Source of the DNA: Loktanella sp.
GTDB lineage: Bacteria; Pseudomonadota; Alphaproteobacteria; Rhodobacterales; Rhodobacteraceae
Direction of reading: 5' to 3'
DNA: 58,435 bases
Assembly: GCA_024686085.1 (NCBI GenBank)
Contig: JAIBDT010000010.1
Coordinates: forward strand, 1-58,435
Numbering within the stretch: position 1 is the stretch's first letter; every line of letters begins with the position of its first letter. This document shows, piece by piece, positions 25,214 to 33,392 of this stretch. Both the position numbers and the translations under genes were made by a program. Below the pieces are notes generated by a model. It ran no database searches, was not told the origin of the DNA, and saw only the letters and a list, made by a program, of their open reading frames with translations.

Positions 25214-26613
25214 CCCGCCATTTCCTTGACCATTTCAAAGTCGTAGATCGACCGATTTGTGAGACCTTCTGCGATATCTTCGCGTCCTAACTCTCTGAAT
25301 TGGCGCAAGATTTCCACATGTGTGTGTTCGGTGCCTTGGCCCCAGTCAACGATGTTTTCATAAAGCTCGCGGGCTTCTTCGGCGCGGCCAAGCAGCATCA
25401 GGATACGTCCTTTTTGGGACATCAGGCGTTGCGAGCCGTGTGCAAGAGTAAGGGCGCGGTCTATGGCTGTCAGCGCGTCCTCGACGCGGTCCTTGTTACG
25501 CCGCAGCATATCGGCGTTCATCATATGGATTTCGATGAAGTTGTGGTCCATCTCGAACAGGCGGTCGTGTAGTTTCGCGCATTCGTCGCGGCGCTTTACC
25601 TTCCAGAACCGTTGGGCCATTTCGGCCATATAGGCGGGATGTTCGCCGTGGATTTCGGCGGCTTTTTCGAGGTGCATAAGTGCGGTTTGTTCGTTCTCGG
25701 TATCGAACAGCACGTCGGACATGCGTTTGCGATAGATTGCGCTGTCGGGCGCGATTTCAATCGCGAGGCGCTGGCTGGCAAGGGCCGCCTCTAGGTCGCC
25801 CATGCCCCGTTCCAGCACGCCACGTGCCGAGATCGCCGCAGCGCTGCCTTCGATTTTGGAGAACGACCGTTCCAGCATTTGCATGGTTTTGGCGATCTTG
25901 GATTTGTTCGAGAAGGCGCGGTTGAGACGCTTGCCCATCGACAACCGCCAGTCGCGTACGACCAAATCCCACGGGTGAAAATCTATCCGGTCGCCTTCAG
26001 GATGCCCCTTGGGGCTGAACTGGTTCAATTCGCCCAATGCTTTTTTGCCATTGGGGAATACGCTGCCTTTTTGGCGCACCATGTCAGGGTCAAAGGGGTA
26101 GAAGTTCTGCGGCGTGACGACCCCTGCGGTCAGCGCAAGGTTGAGCACGCCGTGGGTCATGGGTTCGAGCGGGCGGAACCATGCCGCGCATTGGATGCGC
26201 TGGTGCGCTGTGTCCCAATCGCCCAGAACAAGCTGGTTGATGCCCGAGTAACAGTTCACGTAGGCCATTGAATCGTCAACATAAACGGGGCGTGTATAGG
26301 CCAGATCGCGCACCCGTTCACAGTAGTCCAACTCGCCCGCAGACACCGAAAGTTCGCAGAGCAATTGGTAGGCAAAGGACTTGTCCAGCCCGTCTTCCAT
26401 ATAGGTGCGGATGATCCGCTTGGCGCGGTTGGAGTTGCCTTTGGCCGCTTGGTGTTCGATCAGGAAGTGCAGGCATTGCCCCACGTCGCCCATGTTCAGA
26501 AATAGGTCTGATTTTGCCTCGAGACGATCGGTCATCCGGTCCATTGCTGCGGATTCTTCCTCGGCGGGGAGAGCGTCTTGCACGGCTTCGAGTGTGCAGC
26601 CGCCAATTGTCAT
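25210..26613 (-). CDS. TPR-repeat protein of unknown function
   Basis: A 467-residue helical protein without signal peptide or membrane span. Tetratricopeptide-like repeats are visible in the second half (GDLEAALASQRLAIEIAPDS, ALMHLEKAAEIHGEHPAYMA, DALTAIDRALTLAHGSQRLM, GRAEEARELYENIVDWGQG). The middle part, with WFRPLEPMTHGVLNLAL and FYPFDPDMVRQKG, is not TPR and is unknown to me. The start ATG 26613 has no good ribosome site, and an in-frame ATG about 23 codons in is possible. It lies 51 bases after an HxRRGD glycosyltransferase-like gene on the same strand, so the two are likely one operon. It may be a scaffold in glycan synthesis (inference). Confidence 0.65.
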   Translation of the reverse strand: MTIGGCTLEAVQDALPAEEESAAMDRMTDRLEAKSDLFLNMGDVGQCLHFLIEHQAAKGNSNRAKRIIRTYMEDGLDKSFAYQLLCELSVSAGELDYCERVRDLAYTRPVYVDDSMAYVNCYSGINQLVLGDWDTAHQRIQCAAWFRPLEPMTHGVLNLALTAGVVTPQNFYPFDPDMVRQKGSVFPNGKKALGELNQFSPKGHPEGDRIDFHPWDLVVRDWRLSMGKRLNRAFSNKSKIAKTMQMLERSFSKIEGSAAAISARGVLERGMGDLEAALASQRLAIEIAPDSAIYRKRMSDVLFDTENEQTALMHLEKAAEIHGEHPAYMAEMAQRFWKVKRRDECAKLHDRLFEMDHNFIEIHMMNADMLRRNKDRVEDALTAIDRALTLAHGSQRLMSQKGRILMLLGRAEEARELYENIVDWGQGTEHTHVEILRQFRELGREDIAEGLTNRSIYDFEMVKEMAG

Positions 26614-26664
26614 CGCGGTTTGCGAGAAAGCGGAGGAGGGTGGTCCGAAAATATGTTTGCACCG

Positions 26665-27423
26665 TTACATGGCGTAGAGTTCGAGAAAGTCGCGCCCGCC
26701 CGTGGTGAATTCGCGGTCGCCGAGCAGGTCTTTGAACCCTTGCACGCGGTCGGGCGCGATTTCTTTGAGCCGCTCTACTTCGATCGGTGTGTCCGAGAAG
26801 CAAAGCACTTGGGCGGCGGGGTCTTTGAGAGTAAGCGCAAGGTGTTGTTCGTAAAATTCACGCGGGATGAATTTGTTGGGCCACAGTTTGTTGGACGCAA
26901 TCGGGTCAAGAATGATGTCGCCGCGCCGGATGTGGTAGGCCGTTAGCTTCTTGCCTGCAAAGACGTCAATGATCTTGGTAACCATTTCGCGCACAGGGTC
27001 GGAAAACTGGAATTCATCCATGCAGGCAGGTAGGCGGGCAGTGACGTCGGCCTCGTCTTCCCAAGGCAGAACTGTGACCCCCATGGCGGCCCCTGACATG
27101 AAGGATTTACCTTTGGCGGCTGCTTTGCGGAATTTCGCTTCGTCCCAATTGCGCGCATCAACGGTCGAGAGGTCGATCAGGTTGTCGTAAATTTCGGACA
27201 TGATTTCGACGTCAAAGAACCGTTCCTTGATGTAGTCAGGGTCAAAAATGAAGGCGGGGTCGCGGACTTCTTCGCGGGTTCGACCGTGTGTCGTCCAGCC
27301 GACATAATAAGGAAGATCGTAGTCCTGCGCCACGCGCACGGCGTTGAGCATCGCAATCACACGTGCGCCCATGCCATCGTTACGGTGCGCAATAATGCAG
27401 CCTTTGGTGTCTGACGCCTTCAT
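26665..27423 (-). CDS. HxRRGD-motif glycosyltransferase (fucosyltransferase-like)
   Basis: A 252-residue cytoplasmic protein. The C-terminal half carries AYHIRRGDIILDP, the nucleotide-sugar-binding motif of alpha-1,2/alpha-1,6 and peptide O-fucosyltransferases (GT11, GT23, GT65). The N-terminal CIIAHRNDGMGARVIAMLNA resembles the glycine-rich start of the same fold, and CFSDTPIEVERLKEI resembles its late Rossmann segment. The start is ATG 27423 with AGGA 8 bases upstream. It sits just before the TPR gene. No polysaccharide cluster is nearby, so the acceptor (glycan, lipid or protein) is unknown. The fold call is moderate, the sugar specificity a guess. Confidence 0.6.
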   Translation of the reverse strand: MKASDTKGCIIAHRNDGMGARVIAMLNAVRVAQDYDLPYYVGWTTHGRTREEVRDPAFIFDPDYIKERFFDVEIMSEIYDNLIDLSTVDARNWDEAKFRKAAAKGKSFMSGAAMGVTVLPWEDEADVTARLPACMDEFQFSDPVREMVTKIIDVFAGKKLTAYHIRRGDIILDPIASNKLWPNKFIPREFYEQHLALTLKDPAAQVLCFSDTPIEVERLKEIAPDRVQGFKDLLGDREFTTGGRDFLELYAM

Positions 27424-27547
27424 GTGTTTTGGTCCTGCTCTTTGTCCGGTCTTACGCCGTGTGTTGTCTGCCAGCATGCCAACTGGCGTCGCCCGCGTGA
27501 AGGGGGAAACGCCAGCATAGTGTCGGTCTGTGACCTAACTGTGACCC

Positions 27548-28105
27548 TTAGCGCGAGATTTTGCGCGAAATCTGCTCTGACAGGGTCACAAGAGACTTTG
27601 CTTGCGCTTGCGCGATGGATGCAGGTGACAGGTCTGTCATTGGAATTGCGATGGCAAAGCCGTTGGTCGAGTTTGGATAGTCGATCCCATCCCCGCCCAC
27701 GAAGAATTGTCCCTCGAGGTCAAACACCCCGTCTGCTCCAGCGATCATGCGCGTCACCCGCACATCTATGGACACGTCAGGCAGCCCTGCGAAGGGCCAC
27801 GGGTCTGGTCCGACCTTGGCCTTGGTCACATCGCCGATTGTCCGTGTCAGGATCAGGGTCACAGCCCTTGCGGGATCGTCGGCCCAGAGGATTTCTTCAT
27901 CGCTCGCAATCAGCCCCTCGGCGGTTTCAATCGCCAATTCCTCTGCTGCGGCATAGGTTGGCAGGGACACGGTCCGCACGATAGCCGATCCAACGGCTGT
28001 CCGTAGGTTCAATTGCGAAGCTTCTGGGGCCATTTCAAGCCGAGAGGTGGGGCCGGAACAGGCCGCCATCACGGCGGTCAGCCCTACAAAGATCAATGGT
28101 TTCAT
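27548..28105 (-). CDS. pqiC: PqiC-type transport auxiliary lipoprotein
   Basis: A 185-residue outer-membrane lipoprotein of the Pqi system (ABC-transport auxiliary family). The signal LIFVGLTAVMAAC gives lipidated Cys16. The C-terminal half follows the PqiC pattern with ISTAND-like FDLEGQFFVGGDG. It starts 6 bases after the pqiB stop and closes the operon. In E. coli PqiC forms a ring that receives the PqiB needle at the outer membrane (established for the family). Confidence 0.85.
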   Translation of the reverse strand: MKPLIFVGLTAVMAACSGPTSRLEMAPEASQLNLRTAVGSAIVRTVSLPTYAAAEELAIETAEGLIASDEEILWADDPARAVTLILTRTIGDVTKAKVGPDPWPFAGLPDVSIDVRVTRMIAGADGVFDLEGQFFVGGDGIDYPNSTNGFAIAIPMTDLSPASIAQAQAKSLVTLSEQISRKISR

Positions 28106-28111
28106 CATGAT

Positions 28112-30205
28112 TTATCGCCCCGTCAAAAGTGAACTTGGATTGCGCTGAATGGTGCGCGCAAGGTTGGTGACCGCATCGGCTGCGGCCTGAATGTCGCGCA
28201 GGGTGCCGAGTGTTTCCGCGCTAAAGCGGGACCGCTCGCCAAAGGACGCCACAACGGCCTCTGTCTGGGACACAAGGCTGGTTGCACGGTTGGAAAGTGC
28301 AGGCAGTCCTTGCACAGAAGTCTCGAACGCCTTGGCTGCCGCACTGGCGCTGGCGAGCGCGGCGTTCACATTCTCAATCGCCCCGCCTTGGCGCACTTCG
28401 GCCAAGAACAGCCGGGTTTCATCCAGCGCCGCAGACACAGACGCAGGCAGGTCCGCCGTGGCGTCGGAGCCGATGAGCTTGTCGATGGACGCCAAGGTTG
28501 CGGTTGCTTCTTGCACCAGTTTGTCGAGTTCTAACGCGTTGGTCTTGGCGATAACAGCTTCGATTTGCGCGGTTATCTGGGGCAAGTTGCGCGTCGCTTC
28601 TTCGATATTTGCAACAGCCGTGTTTGCGGTTTGCAGTGTCTCTGCGAGTTTGCTGACGATCTGTGCTTCGTCCGCAGAGGCGATCACTTTGTTGAGGTCG
28701 CTCAAAGCGCTGCGCAAATTGGCAGGTACAGCTTGCACGTCCTCGTTTGCAATCAGCCCGCGGGCTTCGTCCAGAAGTGCGTTTAGGCTGGCAGGGGCCG
28801 CGCGTAGGCTGTCGTCGTTTGCCAGCCTCTCGAAGCTGTCCATCATGTCGATCGCGCCAGACATGAGTTCTTCGACGGGCAAAGAGTTGATCCGGTCCAA
28901 GACCCCTTCGGCGGTGGCCGCGACATCTGCGATTTCGGATTTCGTCGTCGGTATGACCGGATAGCCGTCATCAGTTTGCCGCACGACGGCCGTTGGTGCG
29001 TCTTCGATTTGCAAGAATTCCACCTGCAAAGACCCCGATAGAATGTTCCCTGTGATCATACGCGCCCGCAATCCGCGCAGCACAAAGTCTTCGAGGAAAC
29101 CCAAGGCGTCCTCGGTGCTTGCGTCTGGACCAAGCCCTAGACGCCCCGGTTCGATTTCAAGGTTTGCCCGCAGACGCACCTGTTGATCGTCGCGATCTGC
29201 GACGACAAAGGCGCTTAGCTCGGAGACTTGCCCGATGCGGATACCTTGAAAACGCACCTCTGACCCGACAGACAGGCCGCTGACGGATTGTTCAAAAAGC
29301 ACCGAGACATTCAAGACTTCTTGGTTTGGTTTCGCAAACAGACTGCTGCGCGCGGTGTCTTCGTCGTCGAACAGGTCAAACAGCTGCCCTTCAACCAAGG
29401 GTGACCCGCCTGACACGACGGTGTCAAATGCGATCCCGCCTTCGATGAGCGATGCCATCGAGTCCACGTCAAGTGCAACCCCTGACGCGCCAAATTTGAT
29501 TGAGAACCCAGAGGTGTCCCAGAACCGTGTTGTGGATGTGATCCGACGGTCATAGGGCGCTTCGACAAAGGCCGACACCAGAACGTCGCGCCCGTTGAAT
29601 GACAGTTCAGGCGTTTCCAAATACCCGACTTGGATGCCTTTGTGCAGGATTGGAGCACCTGCTGACAGGGCGCTGCCGTCACGTGCCCGCAGGGTGATGA
29701 CGCTGCCGCGCTGACCTGCGCGGGTAATGGGTGGGTTTTCAACACCAACGAATTGGTATTGCGCCTCGTCTGCCTCGGTGTCCCAGTTTCCTTCGATGTA
29801 GACGCCGCCGAGAACCGTATCGAGTCCCGTGATTCCGCGCACGGAGACATCGGGGCGCACGACCCAGAATTCTGCATCGTCATCAAGGTAGGGTGCCATT
29901 TTTTGATCAATGCGCGCATGGACTAGAACGTCAGATAGCCCCGCTGCGAATTCGACTTTCTCAACCCGCCCAATGGTCACGTCGCGGTATTTGATCACGG
30001 TTTCATCCGCAGCCACGCCAGAGGCGTTGTCGAAACTGATTTCTATGAGTACCCCTTGGGACGCGTAGTTTTGATAGGCGACAGACAGCGAAATAATCAG
30101 CGCCAGCGCAGGCACCAGCCAGACCAGCGAGATGCGCTGCCAGATCGGGCGTGCTGCCTGACGGAGGTCAAAATCCGCAGGGGATTGGTCGTGATCATTT
30201 GGCAT
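28112..30205 (-). CDS. pqiB: Intermembrane transport protein PqiB (three MCE domains)
   Basis: A 697-residue protein with one N-terminal membrane segment (WLVPALALIISLSVAYQNY, about residues 29-47). Three MCE/MlaD domains follow at roughly 50-140, 165-230 and 295-400; the sequence GITGLDTVLGGVYIEG and LSGSLQVEFLQIED mark two of them. A long alpha-helical C-terminal part should form the periplasm-spanning needle. It moves lipids between inner and outer membrane. It overlaps the upstream pqiA-type gene by 11 bases. Confidence 0.93.
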   Translation of the reverse strand: MPNDHDQSPADFDLRQAARPIWQRISLVWLVPALALIISLSVAYQNYASQGVLIEISFDNASGVAADETVIKYRDVTIGRVEKVEFAAGLSDVLVHARIDQKMAPYLDDDAEFWVVRPDVSVRGITGLDTVLGGVYIEGNWDTEADEAQYQFVGVENPPITRAGQRGSVITLRARDGSALSAGAPILHKGIQVGYLETPELSFNGRDVLVSAFVEAPYDRRITSTTRFWDTSGFSIKFGASGVALDVDSMASLIEGGIAFDTVVSGGSPLVEGQLFDLFDDEDTARSSLFAKPNQEVLNVSVLFEQSVSGLSVGSEVRFQGIRIGQVSELSAFVVADRDDQQVRLRANLEIEPGRLGLGPDASTEDALGFLEDFVLRGLRARMITGNILSGSLQVEFLQIEDAPTAVVRQTDDGYPVIPTTKSEIADVAATAEGVLDRINSLPVEELMSGAIDMMDSFERLANDDSLRAAPASLNALLDEARGLIANEDVQAVPANLRSALSDLNKVIASADEAQIVSKLAETLQTANTAVANIEEATRNLPQITAQIEAVIAKTNALELDKLVQEATATLASIDKLIGSDATADLPASVSAALDETRLFLAEVRQGGAIENVNAALASASAAAKAFETSVQGLPALSNRATSLVSQTEAVVASFGERSRFSAETLGTLRDIQAAADAVTNLARTIQRNPSSLLTGR

Positions 30206-30818
30206 GTGCAGTCCTGTCGGTGTCCCAGATTAGCCGCGCGTCGAAACTTTGCGCGGATAGAATGGTAAAAATAACCGACAAAGCAAAGCTGAAAGCCGCA
30301 ACGCCGGGGTTAATAGAAGCAATCGTGTCGAGTTGCACCAATGCTGAAAGAATGGCGACCACAAAAACATCGATCATCGACCAACGGCCGATGAATTCGA
30401 CAACTTCGTAAAGTTTGTGCCGTTGGTGTTGGTTCAGTGTTGATTTGCGCTGCACCGAGATTGCGAGATAGGCAATCGCGATGAACTTGCCCACTGGGAT
30501 CAGGATTGATGCGATAAACACAATCGCGGCGATCCCGATGCTGCCGTGGTGGATCAGTTCAAACACGCCGCCGATGATCGTGCTTTCGGAATGCTCGACC
30601 AAGGTGTTGGTCTTGAGCATTGGTAGCACATTGGCGGGGACAAAGGTAATCATCCCTGCAAACAACAGCGCCCAGACCCGTTGAATACTGGTCGCATCGC
30701 GGCTTTCAAGATATGCCCCGCAGCGCGTGCATTCGTGAATTTTCTTTTCATGCAGCAGACCGCAGCGCACGCACGCGATCAGGCCTGCTTCGCGTGCCGT
30801 CATCAGCCCGCTTGTCAT
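30195..30818 (-). CDS. pqiA: Paraquat-inducible protein A-like membrane protein, second half-size copy
   Basis: A 207-residue inner-membrane protein equal to one half of E. coli PqiA. It has a zinc-ribbon-like start (CVRCGLLHEKKIHECTRCGA) and four hydrophobic segments, with LLFAGMITFVPANVLPML typical of the family. Start ATG 30818 overlaps the stop of the first copy by ATGA, and its end overlaps pqiB by 11 bases. Confidence 0.88.
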   Translation of the reverse strand: MTSGLMTAREAGLIACVRCGLLHEKKIHECTRCGAYLESRDATSIQRVWALLFAGMITFVPANVLPMLKTNTLVEHSESTIIGGVFELIHHGSIGIAAIVFIASILIPVGKFIAIAYLAISVQRKSTLNQHQRHKLYEVVEFIGRWSMIDVFVVAILSALVQLDTIASINPGVAAFSFALSVIFTILSAQSFDARLIWDTDRTAHAK

Positions 30819-31480
30819 TCCAGTGCTTGCCAAATCGAGAACCTACAAATCAATTGATCTTTGAGAATGGTCACAAGGACCAACCCGCTAAAGGCCCAAA
30901 ACGCAGGACCGGTTGTCACTGTTGCAATGCCCGCAACTTTGATCAGAGCCACGGTCACGCCGACGATGAAAATTTCGGCCATGCTCCATGGTTGCAAAGC
31001 TTCGGCCAACCCAAATGCCGTTTTGGCCCCGCGACGCGGCGCTTGGCCCCGTGCCAAAGGTCCGATGGCATAGATGATCGCGCTTAATCGCAAGAGCGGC
31101 AAAAGCACGATGAATCCGGCCACTGCAAAGGCCAGAAGCAAAGCAATGCCATCGTTAAAGGCGGTGATCGCTTGCAGCACGGAAATGCTGTTGTGGTGTC
31201 CTGCGACGTTGAGTTCGAGGAACGGAAAACTGACCGCGGCCAGCATCATCACAAAGGCCGTGAGCGCTAGGCTGACGACCTGCGCAAAGGCGGTCCGGTT
31301 TTCGGTGATCAGCCTGATCCCGCAACGCTTGCAATGCGCCCGCGCACCCTGCGGCAGCCGCGCTGCGTTATGCAACGTGTCACATTGCGGGCAAGCCACA
31401 AGGTCGCGCAAAGGGGGCAGGGCGTTTGGCAGCGCTTCTTCCTCAGATATCGTCTTCACCGCAGCGGGAAAACTGCGCAC
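30815..31480 (-). CDS. pqiA: Paraquat-inducible protein A-like membrane protein, first half-size copy
   Basis: A 221-residue inner-membrane protein corresponding to the other half of PqiA. Two CxxC pairs (CPQCDTLHNAARLP and HCKRCGIRLI) form a rubredoxin-like metal site, followed by four membrane segments and AEALQPWSMAEIFIVGV, the family signature. A GTG start at 31480 gives the longest frame; an internal GTG at 31456 is possible. It is the first gene of the pqi operon. In E. coli the two halves are one 417-residue protein. Confidence 0.88.
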   Translation of the reverse strand: MRSFPAAVKTISEEEALPNALPPLRDLVACPQCDTLHNAARLPQGARAHCKRCGIRLITENRTAFAQVVSLALTAFVMMLAAVSFPFLELNVAGHHNSISVLQAITAFNDGIALLLAFAVAGFIVLLPLLRLSAIIYAIGPLARGQAPRRGAKTAFGLAEALQPWSMAEIFIVGVTVALIKVAGIATVTTGPAFWAFSGLVLVTILKDQLICRFSIWQALE

Positions 31481-31526
31481 CTTATAGGATGCGCAGTGTT
31501 AACTTACCACAGGAATTGTCGGTTGC

Positions 31527-32168
31527 TTAGCGCTGCGGTTGCCCGTCTAGCGTGATGTCGCAGGGCAGTGCCAGTTCAACCACGGATTGCGCATTCGGGA
31601 TGTCGTTTCCTTCGGCTCGCCGCGTGGCAACAGGCGGGCTGTGATTGAGCGAAAGCCACCGTTGGATCAGTCGCGCCCGCAATTCTGGCAGCGGCACGTC
31701 CAAGCGCACAGTCGTGTCCCAAAGCGGGGCCAAATCGCGCCAGCCGTCTGCATCAAACATTAGATAGTTACCTTCCACGATCACCACGTCTACATCAGAA
31801 GGCACCGAGATCGCGGCGGCAAGGCTGAGGTCCCGGCTGCGGTCAAATTTCGGTGCGTAGACATGAGCGTCGTCTTTTATCGCTTTGATAATGCGTAAAA
31901 AACCGTCAACATCGAAAGTTTCAGGCGCGCCTTTTCTTGCCCGATTACCGAGCTCGTCTAGGATAATGTTATCAAGGTGAAATCCGTCCATTGGTACAAC
32001 GACGCAAGAACATTTTTGCAGCGTCAGCCGTCTGGCGACCTCGGTGGCGAGTGTGGTTTTCCCGCTGGCTGGTGCGCCTGCGATTGCCACAAGCACGCGT
32101 GGTTTGGTTTCGCGAAGTGCATGGATGTGCTCTGCGACGATGTTTACATGTTCTGTCAGGGTGTTCAA
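31527..32168 (-). CDS. P-loop nucleoside/sugar kinase-like protein (uridine kinase fold)
   Basis: A 213-residue soluble kinase of the uridine/pantothenate kinase superfamily. Walker A is VAIAGAPASGKTTLATEVA at about residue 27. The segment VVVPMDGFHLDN has the catalytic Asp-Gly-Phe-His, and VVIVEGNYLMFDADGWRDL follows as Walker B-like. The family includes fructose kinases and phosphoribulokinase-like enzymes, so the substrate is uncertain. It lies 46 bases upstream of pqiA on the same strand. Confidence 0.82.
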   Translation of the reverse strand: MNTLTEHVNIVAEHIHALRETKPRVLVAIAGAPASGKTTLATEVARRLTLQKCSCVVVPMDGFHLDNIILDELGNRARKGAPETFDVDGFLRIIKAIKDDAHVYAPKFDRSRDLSLAAAISVPSDVDVVIVEGNYLMFDADGWRDLAPLWDTTVRLDVPLPELRARLIQRWLSLNHSPPVATRRAEGNDIPNAQSVVELALPCDITLDGQPQR

Positions 32169-32359
32169 ACGATAGGTCTCTTATTTAATTTAAGAAGGCG
32201 TTGTTTGATTTATATGGGGAACGAGGGCCACGGCAATGACAAATCGACAGTTGCGCAGATACCGCGCAAAGCCGCCAAGCATCGGCGGTCTCTTGCCTGT
32301 GGTAATTCACCGCCGCGTGGCTTAATTTGACGATTGACCCTCACAGGAGCCGATACGCG

Positions 32360-33211
32360 ATGATCAGTTTTGGAGTTGCGTTGCGGTTTTGGCGGCTTTT
32401 GGTTGCGGTCTGGTCCTTGGCTGGTCGTAAACAGTTGAGTCTTATCGCGGCAGGTGTCGCGTTTTTCGGTATGTTCGCCATTTTCCCAGGCATCGCCGCC
32501 GTAATCGCGATCTTTGGCCTGCTCGCTGACCCTGCAGTCGTTTCCGAGCAGTTGTCATTGATGGAGGATATAATTCCTCCTGATGCATATGGCCTGTTTG
32601 CCGGGCAAATTGACCGATTGCTGACCGCCCGCACGGATACATTGGGATGGGCGACTGTTGTCTCGATTAGTCTTGCCTTGTGGTCATCGCGCGCAGGGGT
32701 GGCGGCCTTGATGGGGGGATTGAACGCGATTGCGGGCACGCCTCCGCGCAATGGCATCATGCAGGCGATTGTGGCACTGGGGTTGACGATCTGTCTGGTG
32801 TCCTTGGCGATTGTCGCGCTTTTGATGGTCGTTGTGGCCCCTGTTGTCCTTGCTTTCTTACCGATTGCGGGTTCGACCGCGTGGCTATTGGAAGGGTTGC
32901 GCTGGATAATAGCGCTAAGTGTTCTGCTTTTGGGGCTCGGGTTGCTTTACCGTTTTGGCCCCGCGCGCAGAGGGGATCGCGGGCGCTGGTTTACGGTTGG
33001 CGCGGTTACGGTTGTTATCTTGTGGATCGCCGCATCTGCCGGACTGTCGTACTACCTGACTAACTTTGCTTCTTATAACGAGGTCTATGGATCCATCGGC
33101 GCGGTTATTGGTTTGCTATTGTGGCTCTATGTCAGCGCCTATCTTATTTTGCTGGGCGCAGCACTGAACACCCAAGTTCACCGAAAATCGGCCATCGTTG
33201 GCCCGCAGTGA
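32360..33211 (+). CDS. YihY/virulence factor BrkB family membrane protein
   Basis: A 283-residue inner-membrane protein with about six hydrophobic segments. Family signatures are SLIAAGVAFFGMFAIFPGIA near residue 30, and YGSIGAVIGLLLWLYVSAYL near the C-terminus. AGGAG lies 10 bases before ATG 32360; an earlier in-frame ATG at 32327 lacks one. BrkB is not a ribonuclease despite an old annotation; its transport or envelope role is unresolved. A possible imperfect stem-loop follows near 33290-33325. Confidence 0.88.
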   Translation: MISFGVALRFWRLLVAVWSLAGRKQLSLIAAGVAFFGMFAIFPGIAAVIAIFGLLADPAVVSEQLSLMEDIIPPDAYGLFAGQIDRLLTARTDTLGWATVVSISLALWSSRAGVAALMGGLNAIAGTPPRNGIMQAIVALGLTICLVSLAIVALLMVVVAPVVLAFLPIAGSTAWLLEGLRWIIALSVLLLGLGLLYRFGPARRGDRGRWFTVGAVTVVILWIAASAGLSYYLTNFASYNEVYGSIGAVIGLLLWLYVSAYLILLGAALNTQVHRKSAIVGPQ

Positions 33212-33392
33212 ATTAAGTGACTCTGTTGCAACAACGCTCTCGAAATCGCAATTGTGGCAGCAATATGGCCCTGAAATGACGATTACTTGGGCATTTTCCC
33301 ACTAGAAATTGGGTAAATGTCCAGATCGTGTGGTCTCAATTAAAATAAGCACACGTCCATGATGGCGGTGCAATGAGGCGGAGCTAGTAATT

